Shown: positions 18,347-28,973 of the stretch, piece by piece | How positions within the stretch are numbered: position 1 is the first letter of the stretch | Layout: every line of letters begins with the position of its first letter | DNA from: Isoetes taiwanensis | Lineage: Eukaryota > Streptophyta > Lycopodiopsida > Isoetales > Isoetaceae | DNA: 64,000 nucleotides | Assembly: GCA_021234155.1 (NCBI GenBank) | Contig: JAJEKV010000013.1 | Coordinates: 4,150,028-4,214,027, forward strand | Direction: 5' to 3' | The notes under the pieces: model-generated | The model's database searches: none | What the model saw: the letters and a program-made list of their open reading frames with translations, nothing else | Told to the model about the DNA's origin: nothing | Translations under genes and position numbers: made by a program

Positions 18347-18362
18347 TTGCTCGATACCAGCA
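18347..18362 (-). promoter_or_regulatory. Candidate primer-binding site
   Basis: On the minus strand, 'tggtatcgagcaatg' directly follows the 5' LTR. Plant LTR elements primed by initiator-Met tRNA usually carry TGGTATCAGAGC here; the first seven bases agree and the next part differs by a missing or changed base. It fixes the element's orientation together with the purine tract at the other end. Confidence 0.6.
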
Positions 18363-20078
18363 TGGCGTCCCCTACTCGCATCTGATTGCCCTCACCGTAT
18401 ACAAACAGAGTTCATCCCCATACCAGCTCCATGCTAATACTGGGGCCCTCCACATGACACCGCAACCGTGGCCGGGTTCCGGTGGGAAGAGTGGAAGGGT
18501 CATTGCACCCCGTCTCCCTCGGGGGCCTACCTAGGCTGGCGGGCGTAAACATACATGTCGGTAGCACATACATCAACATCATATGACCATCACGAAGGAT
18601 GGTCCTCCACATATCTGCATAGACAAAGATCAGCACATCACATAGGGAATCCTACCCAAGGCTCGAGACTCAAAGGGATGGCCCGGCGGCTTGGGTCTCG
18701 AGTTCATTCGCATGAGAATTCATGGCAATGGATTTGGGCCGGCATAAGAACATGGCATAGGGTTGTCCACTCCATCCGCCCCTCCACATTGCACACTTTG
18801 CGAGTAGGGTGAAAAGTGTTGGGACTGGATCAGAGTTCCCGGATGCATAGCCAAGGGGCTATATCCACGGGTTGCATCTCCCGAGCCCGATGGGGCGGTA
18901 GGGATCTCTCCCTCCGAGAGAGATCTACATCATTTGACTCAAGGTGACTAGAGGGCCCTTTGCCCGTATTCGACTTGAACTCAATGGAAGGTCATATTCA
19001 CCACCTCACAGTGTCGAGCCCATGCCTTGCCCACACGCTAGTTGGCAAGCCATTAGACCTAGTCACAATGATCCCGGTAGCACTAACACACCATAGGGAT
19101 CGTTCAAGAGTCGTAACACCGAACCTCCTTATAAGCCCGGTCGGCCCCTTCACCCACAACCGAGGTGTGGCTCTTGTGCACGAGGCCGCATCTATAGTGT
19201 GCTAGAGAGGCTAATCTAGGAGCATCTACTACCAAGCTTTTAGGTCTCTACCCCCTTCCCAATACAAGGAGTTCCAGAGAGATACATCATCCAGATATAC
19301 ATCACGGAAGAACTAAAGAACAAGATCTAATCTATATCATAGAGTTAGGTTCTTTAGTTAGAATCGCTATCTAGAGTTCTAGAGGGCTGCTATGGGCAAT
19401 TTAAGAGGCTAAACCCTACTGATTCGATGGCTGAAATGGGGTTTAGACTACTAAATTGCCTAAATACCTGATCCTTGAGTTCCTCCTCGACTGAACTCGA
19501 CCATCCTGGCCAAAATGCTCGAATCAAGGAAAACTAATGATGCAGTTCTCTCGGACAAAGTGGGAGGCGGTTTTGGCTCTTGAGGCAGCAAAAGCGAGCT
19601 CTAAAACCCTAGAAACGAAAAAAATGGGCAAGTTAGGGTTCTCCTACTTAAATAGACAAGGGGTGGCTAGGGTTTCCAATTATCCCCTTTAGGCATGTGG
19701 GATAATTGGGAAAAGGGCCCACTTGCCTTTAAGGGCTAGGTGGCCAAATGTGCCCACATGGAAATGTGTGCACCCAAATGTGCTCACATGGAAATGTGTG
19801 CACATTAATGAATGTGTACATTGGAAAATGTGCACATTAATTGCACCTATGGGTATGGCCCACTTGGCATCAAGTGGCCACATGGAAATGTGTGCCCACA
19901 TTAATGTGTACATTGGAAAATGTGCACATTAATACTAATGCACATTCTTAGCAAGTTGCCCCCTAGGGGCTACCCACTTGGCTACACGTTGGCGTACACG
20001 TCAGTCGGGGTGGCGTGTACGCGTGACGTGGCAGTACAATATACGTCCTGGGAGCGTATACTGTGCTGGAACGTCACA
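18363..20078 (-). repeat. 5' LTR of the minus-strand element
   Basis: About 1716 bp, from 'tggcgtcccctactcg' (the expected TGTGACGTCC start is damaged) to 'ggaacgtcaca'. It matches the LTR at 8526-10228 throughout, including the CACATGGAAATGTG repeats (19744-19936). Where the two differ, this copy often has CG or CCGG where the other LTR, and the third LTR at 51.7 kb, have CAG or CTG. Confidence 0.9.
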
Positions 20079-20083
20079 AAGTC
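20079..20083. repeat. Target-site duplication AAGTC, right copy
   Basis: AAGTC follows the LTR terminus ACGTCACA and equals 8521-8525. Conceptually removing the element and one AAGTC rejoins the host codons in frame (..ESRRT, then WDDFP..). Confidence 0.9.
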
Positions 20084-20849
20084 CTCCTTGATTCACTAGA
20101 CACCTTGGATGTGAGGTTTTTTATCTGCCTTTGGTAACAAAGCAGTTGATCATCCATCAAAGCCTCAAAAATGGGTGTTGAAGGGGAATACCTCCTCCCT
20201 TCTATCGATCCTTTTTCTAATGTTCTCAAGCACTTGAAAATAGAGCTCACATGGAAGTTTGGATCATCCCTCCATAGATCAAGCACAAAATGACCATAGG
20301 TTCCAGTTCCATGACCATGTGTTAAGACACCCGCCAGACTTACTTTCATCTGAAAAGCGTTTTGACAACGCTTGGGTAAAGGATCTAGCTTTGGCAAGAA
20401 AGTCTTGTGTTGGTCCATCTTATCATGAATTATACACAAAAATTTGTCCGGCTGCATCTCAGAAAATGTTCTCCACTGCCAATACAACTGTCTACATGAT
20501 ATTTGGTCCCTTTGGTGATCTGCAAATTGCTCCCTAATTGCCATTCTTTCTTTCTCTATTGCAGTTAATGCAAGTGTATCCTTGAGTTGAATGCAAGTGT
20601 TGCACTTTGAGAATGGCATGTGTTGCAGGACACTCACGTCTGAGAAGTGAGTGCTCCATAACTTGCTGAAATGTGATTGAGAAAGAGGCCTACCTCTAGT
20701 AATTTCTAGGATGGAGTTGACCTCTTTAAGGCACTCCTTTTGGATATAGTGTTGTGGCAACACCCTTTGCACCACTCGCACACCGTGCTCGTTCACCTTC
20801 AACTTGTGGGGCATAGATTGAGACATGTATCTCACAAAGCTCTCGAAGA
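20079..20849 (-). pseudogene. DUF7869-like gene, N-proximal part
   Basis: The minus-strand frame runs from about 20849 to the LTR insertion point. It encodes HFSDVSVLQHMPFSKCNTC, a helical stretch with ADHQRDQISCRQLYWQW, then CIIHDKMDQHKTFLPKL and AGVLTHGHGTGTYGHFVLD. The F-x-K-C-x-x-C motif and the D-K-M-D-Q motif fit the N-terminal part of the family recognised at 7268-8525. A consensus splice acceptor (ctgcag) on the minus strand at 20850-20855 suggests an exon starting at 20849 with earlier exons further right, which I could not identify. The internal Met at 20833-20835 could also be a start. This half is open; the C-terminal half has stops. Confidence 0.55.
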
Positions 20850-21470
20850 CTGCAGATCACATTCAATGTAAGGTGATTAAAAGCAGGACCCAAAGTAATG
20901 TTGGTGTGGTATGTGCGTCATGTGTCATATCGAATGTTACCAATGTGGCATAGCATAAAAATTGCTTCTTCTTCTTACATCTTTAATCTAGTGTGTGTGT
21001 CATATATCCAATCAAACTCTGCCAATGTGGCATAACGTAAAAATTGCTCCTCCTCGTCCTCCTCCTATTACATCTTTAATCTATATAAATTTTTTGCTTT
21101 TGCTTTCTCCTTTTTGCCACTCTTTCCTCCAAAGATTTATCTAAGAGTTATAGTTGTTTGATTTCTAGACATAAAGTCTCATGGATCTGCTCATATCAAT
21201 TGCAGGAAGTGTGGATAGTAGAGCTTAAATTTATCACAAAAGAGTTTGACATGCAAGAAGCTAGTGTTGAATTTAAAGAGGACATTAGATCCAAATTAGA
21301 CCCACTTTGAATAGAGGCATCTGTAGCAAATTCCAACACCTGAGGTTAATGCTCTGAGATAGAATTACCACAGTCTAGGTTTGAAGTAGAGTATAATGCA
21401 ATAAACTCTGTGCCATGCTGCCCTCTTATTAAGTGGTGGTTGAAGAGGGAGTTTAATAAACAAAGGAGTC
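20850..21470. other. Unassigned AT-rich stretch
   Basis: No gene is supported. The tandem phrase 'gtgtcatat..atc..aa..ttgccaatgtggcata' occurs twice (about 20920-20955 and 20998-21035). It may include intron or upstream sequence of the DUF7869-like gene. Confidence 0.4.
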
Positions 21471-21740
21471 AACAAATAATGCTCCTAGAAGGGAGTGTTC
21501 TTAAATCTCTAAAAGTAGCCAATTATAGGCTAAACTTTGTTGTTGAAGCCGCATTCCGCATTTCCTTCTAGTGCTCTTTTCTTTCATTAGGTTTTGTGGA
21601 AGCATAAACATTTATAACTCCAAGAAGTTCATCTTCTACCTCAAGGAAAACAACTCTCCACCTGCCAGAGGGGGCAATACCATGAGTAGGCTTTTAAAAC
21701 CTCCAGTTTTTATTATTTAGCCAAGAAGACACAATAGTTT
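21470..21740 (-). mobile_element. LINE endonuclease-domain fragment
   Basis: On the minus strand a frame with two stops reads GIAPSGRWRVVFLEVEDELL followed by GVINVYASTKPNERKE. This is the 'xVINVYAPTxPxER' segment of LINE apurinic-type endonucleases. The flanks are not recognisable, and the lineage differs from LINE A and LINE C in this window. Confidence 0.5.
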
Positions 21741-21759
21741 AGCTGATTTTTATTTCTAA

Positions 21760-21946
21760 AATGGACAAAATTTTGGCATTACAAAGCGTGAAGCTTCGAC
21801 CTCCCTACACTTTACATCTGCACTCTCCTCTTCACTTTTATCTAGTAAAACATTTACATTTTGTACAAATGTTTCCCTATAGAGCAGCATTTCTATTATG
21901 TAAGATCCTATCTTGTCCCTGTATGCAGAACACCTCAGCAAAACAA
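21760..21946 (-). mobile_element. LINE A2 fragment, 3' part (continues at 22343-23440)
   Basis: The minus frame 21941-21756 encodes LLRCSAYRDKIGSYIIEMLL and FVQNVNVLLDKSEEES, matching the A2 module at 1650-1770. Similarity ends near 21820, before the usual A2 terminal signature, so the 3' end is missing or replaced. Confidence 0.7.
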
Positions 21947-22345
21947 GTTATTCATCTATCCGGGCCAGATACGCTCCCTTAGTACGGCCGGGCTTGCCCC
22001 TACATTTGCTGATGAACACACCGTCAGTACGTGCCCTGGGGTCATACATTCAGGAGGTACTGGACCTGCGAGCTCACCTTTGCCCCCGCCTGGCTGCCCG
22101 CTGATTAGGCACTACGGGTGCGGTGCATGAGTGTATATATTTGCGTGTTTTTGCATTTTATGTATTAGGACAGTTTGTCAGCAAGCTGCTTGCTGCCACA
22201 GTTTTTCCCTCGAAAACCCTTCGGGGCGGGGGTTTTTTAATCCGGGTAGTAATCTGCTTGCTGCGCTTTTGTATTGGGTCCCATAGACCGATTGGTCTCC
22301 GTGGACGATAAAAATACCTTCCTTCCTTCCTTCCTTCCTTCCACA
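21947..22345 (+). mobile_element. LINE B 3' fragment inserted into LINE A2, with a (CTTC)n tail
   Basis: GSYIQEVLDLRAHLCPRLAA with a stop at about 22106 matches the C-terminus of LINE B at 2.97-3.03 kb. The 3' UTR contains the hairpin at 22209-22238 (CCC-TTCG-GGG within AAAACCC..GGGGTTTT), the signature 'gggtcccatagaccgattgg' (from 22276) ending TGGACGATAAAAATA, then about six CTTC units (22316-22342). The LINE A2 sequence resumes at once on the right. The host LINE A2 has lost roughly ten bases at the insertion point. Confidence 0.75.
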
Positions 22346-23440
22346 TATTTTACGATCGCTCATGATTTTGGGGATAGATTGCCCCCATCCTCAACACCAA
22401 GACGAGCGCATCCTGCTGATTGCATGCCTTTTTTATAACCAATATATTTTCATTCATATGCGCTGCCATACCCAGCTCTGGATTCATATTTTGCTTGTAT
22501 AAAAGCGTGGTAGTCAGAAGATTTTGCCATAATTTCCACTTCACTTTGCCATGTACCCATTGTCTGAGGTCTCCACCATATAGAATCACATCTTCCCACA
22601 TGATCCCCCATCTGCTTAGCCACATTTTCACATCCCATTCCTTCTCCTCGCTTGCATGCAGAGCATGATGTGGTATTCTGGTATTATCCAGTCTCATTAG
22701 CTTTTTTAAATATCGGATGCATCTAAGTTTTGCTTCTCTCTCAAGGGGCATTAGCCCGCATTTGACCAACATCATTGGGTATGCATCTGTATCTTTACTC
22801 CCAATTCTAAGCGCAAAAATTTCTTCAAGACTTGTTCAACATCCCCCCACAAGCATTTCGGTAGGCAAAATCCCCATATATCACATCTATACAGGACAAC
22901 ACTCTGCTCTACCGATTGGTATAGCCTGTTTCTTAGTTGCCCTGTCCACAAAGAGATTCTCCTGCACATGCTCTGCATAGCGTACAAGGCTTTCAGTCCT
23001 TCAACTTCTAAATTGATAGTCCTGTTTGAGAGCCCCAACCATCATAATCTTGCTCTTCTCTAGCTTTATCTCCATGCCATTCACTTTGCAAAAGCTAGCC
23101 GGCGAGTTTAGGTGTTGCTCCATGTGACCGTGTGCGCGCGCAAAAATGACATCATCAGCATACATGAGCAATTATATAACATAGCCATTTAGTGTTGTTC
23201 CACCTCCCCCATGATATCTGAGCCAATCCTCTAAATTATCAATGAATATTGCAAATAAGATTGGAAAACAACGGGCGCCCCTGCTTCACGCCAATATTAC
23301 TATCCACATACTCTTGTTTTTCATAAAAGAGTGGCATAGATAACTGCACTAAGACCTTCTCATATAGTATGTGAAATGCGTCTTTAATTCCCTGGGCACA
23401 TGTAATTTATCCAGTTCGCCCCATCTTGACTTCCACAAAC
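22343..23440 (-). mobile_element. LINE A2 fragment, reverse transcriptase to C-terminus
   Basis: Read on the minus strand from about 23440: LHVPRELKDAFHILYEKVLV, GVKQG.PL, MYADDVIFARAHGHMEQH, then 23038-22772 (ALYAMQSMCRRISLW, LRLELGVKIQ) and 22775-22350 (MLVKCGLMPLEREAKLRCIR, NTRIPHHALHA). It is collinear with LINE A1 RT, but several frameshifts separate the blocks. 5'-truncated in the RT domain. Confidence 0.75.
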
Positions 23441-23590
23441 AACACTTTCTATAATCCTAATAGACCATTTATTATAATGTTTTTGTATCCTCCTTGCTTT
23501 TCCAACTGTGATCCTGGAACACTTGCCTTGTTAAGAGCTTTTTTTATAGTGCTTATAAGTTTGTCAATAGAGAATCCATTTCCCTTGAAC

Positions 23591-26452
23591 ACGGATCTTT
23601 TTGTAGCAGCCGGTTATTTTGCTCCACTCAATGCAAGCCTGTACAAAAATAAAAACTTTGACATAGATGACCCTCTTGGTAGTTTATGTGCAGATGCTTT
23701 GGAATACAGTGTCCATGGGAAAGTATTCATCATGGGTGATTTCAATGCCCGTATGGGCTGCCAACAAGCGAGAACATTTGTGGATCTCATGGATGCATAC
23801 TTAGATGAGCAAGAGGAACCGTTCTTGAGATGCTCAGAAGACAAGCTTTCAAATACAATGGGAGATTTTTTGTTGGAGATGGGCAAAATCTGTGGCTTGA
23901 AAATTGTAAATGGCATTGATAAGTTTCCAAAATCCGGAATCTTTACTTGTTTCAGTCATACAGGATCAAGTACAGTAGATTACTTCATGGCAAGTGATCT
24001 AGAATTGGTACAAGCATGCTTTGTAGGGAGGAAGTTACCAGAGTCAGACCACTCCCCTTTGCATGTGGAGTTCAAATCAGCCACACATCCCGATATGAAG
24101 CACTCTCCCTTTCATCCAAAATTGAGAATCAATTATAAGCAATGCTTGCCATACAAAAAACTCGCTGAGGATCTAATTGCTTCTACTACTTGGACAGGAA
24201 ATATAGTTGAGGATGCAGAGAAATTTATCAATTTGATCTTCTATGCTGCAAAAGAGACTTTTGGTCTCACCAAAAAGCCAGTGCAAGGGCGGCCCTGCAA
24301 TTCATGGTGGGATGCTGAGTGTAGAGAAGCAAGAGCCAGACTGCCATATAACTGCATCAGGAAACCCAGTTGGTATAAGAGACCTCTGAGAAGCAAAAAG
24401 CAAGCGTTTTTAAGAGCAAGGCAATCTGATTTAAAAAAGAAAATAAAGCAAGATCCGAAAATGTCTTGGAACAAATTAAGCAAAAACTCAGGGCAGCCAA
24501 ATTTAGAGGTAGGCGCTTTGCTAAAGTTGGTGCAAGATATTTATGAGATGGGCAATCCAGAAGGCATGTCAATCTTGGCCATTGATGAAGATCTTTTCAC
24601 TGAAATAGAGGTAAGAGATACGCTATCAGGGATGGGAAATAACAAAGCACATGATCTGGATGGTCTATGTATTGACCTTTTTAAATGGGGAGGAGACAAA
24701 ATGCTTTCTATTCTTACAGATTTGCTAAAAAAGTGTATTAGATAAAACCTACCATATAGTTGGAAGTTAAATAGAGTACACCCAATTCATAAATCAGGGG
24801 ACAAGAATGTAGTACAGAATTACAGAACCATCCTGATAGGTAGCACTTTTGCCAAAATTTTGGGAAGCTTGCTGGAATACAAGTTGAGCACCTGGGCAGA
24901 AGAGAATGGCAAGCGCTCCAATTTTCAAGTGGGATTTCGGAAAGATTTTAATACGTTAGATCATGCATTAACACTTCGTGTGTTAGTAGAGAAAGCAAAG
25001 GCACCATCTGCAGCATTGTATATTTCATTTATAGATTTTGCAAAAGCATTTGACACAGTACAGAGGAAGGAGTTCGGTGACAGAATGGAGCAGCTAGGTG
25101 TTCCACAAAACATAAGAGGAGCTATCTCACAATTGTATGCAGAGGTATTAATCAAATTATCTCGGGAAGTAAATCATGTGATAAGGAACACTATAGGGGT
25201 GCGCCAAGGATGTCCTTTATCTCCTACAATGTTCGACCTTTTTATCGACGAGCTTGAAGAATGGCTACATGCACGCTCTTTGGCAGGGACTCAGCTTGGA
25301 GCTTACATACTACAGCTAGTACTGTATGCTGATGATGTGGTGCTATTGGCATCCAAGAAACATGTGCTACAAGAACATTTGCATAATTTAGCGGCATCTT
25401 GTGCAGCAAGGCAAATGAAAGTAAATGTTGTAAAATCCAAAGTTATGGTGTTCGGGACAAGGGAGAGACCAAAGTTCATGTATCTAGAGCAGGAAATTGA
25501 AACAGTGGAGAGTTTTAAGTACCTGGGGATAGATTTCTCCTCAAGATACAACTGGAAGGACTGTGTCAAAAGGAGATCCACATGCGGGAAAATGGCGCTC
25601 TATGGTATGCTTTCTAAATGTTCTAGAATTTCTCTGCATGATTGGGGGCTTAGAAAGCTTTTGTTTAAGACATTGGTTCAAACCGTGCTATTGTATAGGG
25701 TTCCTATATGGGGACCTAGCATCTCTGCCAAGTTATGGAATCAAATAGAAACAATTCAGAAGCTATTTTTGGGAAATGTGCTTGGCATAAAAGCTCAGGC
25801 ACCATATGCAATTATGCTTGCAAAGGCAGGTATGTTTCCGTTAGAATTGGAAGCATTATTTCATACTGTAAATTTCATTAATAGGATTAGAGATCAATCA
25901 CCAGAATGCTTATCCCATCAAGCAATGATGGTTTCCGAGCAGCGAGGCTGGATGCATGATTTCAAAACCTGGGCAGGAAAATGGGGTCTGAATGATGAAA
26001 AATGGCCTGAATGTAAGAAAGATGCAAGAGCATTATTAGAAAGACTTGCAATTGAACGCTTATGGCAGCACCAAGGTAGTAGAATGCTTCATTACAGAAC
26101 TCAGTTAAATCACATGGGTGAGTATAAGAGCCAAGAGTATTTGTGGTCAGAAATGCCGACGCATCTAAAGCATGTCATAGCTCATTATATAAGGAGCTTG
26201 CATAAATTGGGAGTTGAGATAGGCAGATGGTCAAATACTCCACTTGAAGACAGGGTATGCAGTGCTTGTGATTCTTATAGTGTAGAAGATGAGGCACATG
26301 TACTCCTGCATTGCACGGTTTACAACGAGATCAGGGAACAGTTTGAAATCCAAGCGTCGGATCTTCAATCATTGTTTTCTATCTCTTGTTATGAGTTAGG
26401 CTTATATTTGAAGGTGGTAGGTAGTCATCGTACTTTGATATTAAAAATATGA
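23591..26452 (+). pseudogene. LINE C ORF2: endonuclease, reverse transcriptase, zinc-binding C-terminus; one internal stop
   Basis: A single frame covers the whole region, interrupted only by a TAA at 24743-24745. Endonuclease motifs: LFVAAGYFAP, FIMGDFNARMG, SSTVDYFMAS, and SDHSPLHVEF (the SDH catalytic motif). Linker: CNSWWDAECREARA. Reverse transcriptase: SFIDFAKAFDTV, GVRQGCPLSPTMFDLFID, and VLYADDVVLL (catalytic YADD). C-terminus: RVCSACDSYSVEDEAHVLLHC, a Cys-Cys-His-Cys arrangement shared with LINE A. No RNase H domain. LINE A1 and LINE C share the domain order but differ widely in sequence, so they are separate families. The frame is open upstream to 23426, but nothing before about 23591 resembles the family. 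Confidence 0.85.
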
Positions 26453-26535
26453 TGTATTTTGCTGGTTTTTTAGTGCTCCATGGCCTCTCAAGGGCACTAA
26501 GTGAGCAAGACCAAATAAATAAATAATAAGTGCCC
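23591..26535 (+). mobile_element. LINE C, well-preserved non-LTR retrotransposon
   Basis: The element runs from inside the endonuclease domain to a 3' UTR with a hairpin at 26472-26498 (AGTGC..CC / GG GCACT) and an AAAT-repeat tail at about 26510-26527. 5'-truncated: the endonuclease N-terminal part and any ORF1 are missing. The 150 bp on its left (23441-23590) are open in the same frame but do not look like LINE protein and are probably flanking DNA. Confidence 0.85.
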
Positions 26536-26940
26536 TAGACAGCAGCAGCAGGTGAAACCATCTCAAGCGAATTGTCTTTGTCAAACTACACTTTTGTAAG
26601 AATCTCTTTCAAAATTTGCCAAGGCTGAGAGCTTTATAAGACTTCTATAGACAAGTTCGTTCTTACATTGACGCAAATAAATTTACCCCTATCTCTTGGT
26701 ACTGCCTAGAACAAGGAATCATCTCTCTCTAGGATTTGATCCGGCCCCCCTTGCCCTGGACCATCGCCTTGCCCTGTCCCGGACCAAAGCCCATGCCATC
26801 TCATGTACTATATTTTTTATATTCAGCAATACCCCCTGCAAGTATCACTTGACCATGTGCAGTCACGATGCATCATGTACCTTAAGTGGATTGGCATTTG
26901 GTCCGTATAAATAGTATCACAACAAACATGGGTAAGCAAA
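26536..26940. other. No feature seen
   Basis: AT-rich sequence between LINE C and the tandem block. No coding or structural signal that I can support. Confidence 0.4.
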
Positions 26941-27210
26941 TCTCCTAAATCTAACCTCAAGAAAACAATTAGTTACACCAAATTGATAGCATCCCTTAGT
27001 CTAACTTCTAAACTCAAGAAAATTGTTAGTTATACCACATTGGTAGCATCCCTTAGTCTAAATTTAAAAGAATAATAAGCTAGTTAGCATCCTTTTGTCT
27101 AACTTCCTCAAGAAAATTGTTAGTTATACCACATTGGTACCATCCCTTAGTCTAACTTTAAAAGAATAGTAAGTTAGTTAGTAGATTAAAACATTGACAG
27201 CATTCCTTAG
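26941..27210. repeat. Tandem repeat, unit about 60 bp
   Basis: The phrase 'ctcaagaaaattgttagtta' followed by 'taccacattggtagcatccc' and 'ttagtctaactt' recurs three to four times (starts near 26950, 27010, 27112), with intervening variants containing 'aaaagaataataagctagtta'. Function unknown; non-coding. Confidence 0.8.
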
Positions 27211-27305
27211 AACGTATGATGATTCATTCTCATACACACACTACTCGCACTCAATAAAATCTCAATTTAATAGAAGCCCAGCCTAAAGGCCTAATCAACA
27301 CATCA

Positions 27306-27880
27306 TAAGTTGAAGGGAAAACTGCCAAATGCCCCTATGAGTTCATGTAATTACCAAAATCCCCTATGAGTTTTGAAACCAAAGGGCTCCTGGCTCAGAT
27401 AAATATACAAATAAATAACCCATTTGCCCCTACACACCAAACTTAATTACCAAAATACCCCCACATCAAACTTAATTGTCAAAATGACATTATATACCAA
27501 TTTTTATCAATCTACACCAAATTTAATTACTAAAATGCCCTATACATCAAATTTAATTACCAAAATACCCCTACACAGTCTTCTTGCGATAAGTTTGGTG
27601 TGTAGGGGATGTTTTGGTAATTAAATTTGGTGTGTATGGCATTTTAATGAATAAGTTTGGTGTAGATTTTTGGTACGTAATGGCATTTTGGTAATTAAGT
27701 TTGGTGTATTTTGGTAATTAGTTTGGCGTATAGGGGCAAATTGGTAATTTGCGTGTATGTTTATTTTATACAGTGTATTTATTTGAGCCAGGGGCATTTT
27801 GGTGATTTTGAAACTCATATGGGCATTTTGGTAATTACATAAACTCATAGGGGTACCTTGATAGTTTTTCCTAAGTTGAA
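27306..27880. mobile_element. Foldback / Mutator-like MITE with 9-bp target duplication
   Basis: The element occupies 27315-27871 (557 bp). It begins GGGAAAACTGCC and ends TAGTTTTTCC, and is flanked on both sides by TAAGTTGAA (27306-27314 and 27872-27880). The two halves are inverted copies over most of their length. Each arm is built from repeated 'accaaacttaattaccaaaa' plus 'tacccc' units (27330-27580), mirrored at 27590-27850 as 'ttttggtaattaagtttggt'. A 9-bp duplication with long inverted arms fits Mutator-like foldback elements. No transposase is encoded, so it would depend on a partner. Frames read inside it are by-products of the repeat. Confidence 0.8.
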
Positions 27881-28800
27881 TTACTTATCTATTTAAGGCG
27901 AACGCGATGGCAATGTTGTACCCCTGATGTGCCCTTTGGGATTCCCATGCAAAAGCTAGTTTTTTGTTTTTTGTCACACTAGGTATCTTTGCAACAGACT
28001 AAAGGTGAGTGGAATATGGCAAATATCCCTCTAGATTGGTAGGCAAAAGGTTAACGTCATGATCCACAAGAGGGAGAGTTGACTTCCCTTAAATCATAAA
28101 AAGATTTTCCTTGAAGCTTGAAAATCTTGAAGAGATGCAGTTGTTAGATCTCTATTGCACTCAACAAACCTGATTAGAAGGCAGGTGTTAGATCTATAAT
28201 GCACTCAATAAACCTGATTAGAAGATCAAAATCATTCTAGTATTAAAGAACAATAGCTTTTCAGCTAAATTGCATTGAACACTATAATGCTCAAAATGGG
28301 GCTATCTTGATTTGCCCAAAACCAAAGACTATTCAAGTATAAAAAACCCAAAATCAAGACTAGATGGTGTCTGGGCTCTCTTTTTTTGGTGTCCGTGGAC
28401 GATAGAAATTCTAACATGGTCAAACTATACGTCTAACTGAGCCAAGCTAGAAAGCCCCTTTTAACATCGAATTTGGACGTAATTACATTATATACAATGA
28501 TGACTATAACATTGATAATAGCTCAAGCTCTTCAACTAGAACTAAAACCAAGAAGCTCAGAAATAATAGCCCAAGACACGAGTTAGGCTCCTATACATCC
28601 TATCTCGAAGCTCGAGAAAGAAACGCAGTGGGGAACTACCTGATCCAATTTTGAACAATTGGATCTTCAGCATTTTGGATATTGGAATATTCGTGCAGAT
28701 CATTATGATAACCTCCCATAGATTATGATGATAACCTACAACACCACTATATTCTGCTTCCAATGGTAACCAACGACCAGTTCTTGATAAAATTCGCGAC
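27881..28800. other. Unassigned; a short LINE B-tail-like piece at 28380-28403
   Basis: No gene seen. At 28380-28403 'ggtgtccgtggacgatagaa' resembles the LINE B terminal signature (ggtctccgtggacgataaaa), without the upstream hairpin or a repeat tail. It could be a minimal insertion or coincidence. The phrase 'gttagatctctattgcactcaacaaacctg' recurs in variant form at about 28142 and 28187. Confidence 0.35.
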
Positions 28801-28920
28801 CTATAGTTTATTGCTCGAAAGGACATGGATTATGTTGGACGGTTTTTCATATAAATAAATTATGGTTTATTGCTCGGAAGGACATATTATCTTGGATGGT
28901 TTTTCATATAAATAAAATTT
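28801..28920. repeat. Two-copy tandem duplication, about 58 bp
   Basis: 'gtttattgctcgaaaggaca' ... 'ggtttttcatataaataaa' occurs at about 28806-28860 and again at 28863-28917 with a few changes. It lies just downstream of the last exon of the phosphotransferase gene and may fall in its 3' UTR. Confidence 0.75.
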
Positions 28921-28973
28921 TGAACAGGCCTTTGAATCCCATGAGTTACATTAGTGTCAACGAATCAAGATAA

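Larger units (their letters stand above)
8526..20078 (-). mobile_element. LTR retrotransposon, Ty3/gypsy-related, probably non-autonomous
   Basis: The element is bounded by two long LTRs (8526-10228 and 18363-20078) that begin TGTGACG and end CGTCACA, and by AAGTC target duplications. Orientation is minus: a purine tract ('aggtgggggagaa' on the minus strand) abuts the left LTR, and a primer-binding-like sequence 'tggtatcgagcaatg' abuts the right LTR, close to the usual initiator-Met tRNA complement. The 1.1 kb next to the left LTR (10229 to about 11385) is the reverse complement of the 3' non-coding region of the gypsy element at 50821-51711, so the two are related. The remaining 7 kb of interior shows no RT, RNase H or integrase motif on either strand. 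It sits inside, and interrupts, the DUF7869-like gene. Confidence 0.85.

Noticed and set aside
8526-20078. Whole element taken as an autonomous Ty3/gypsy retrotransposon
   Set aside because: No RT, RNase H or integrase motif is visible in the interior on either strand.
22201-22240. Hairpin plus T tract read as a rho-independent terminator
   Set aside because: Bacterial-type terminators are not expected in plant nuclear DNA, and the block recurs as part of LINE B 3' ends.
27424-27848. Frames on both strands inside the foldback element
   Set aside because: Low-complexity translations of the mirrored repeat.
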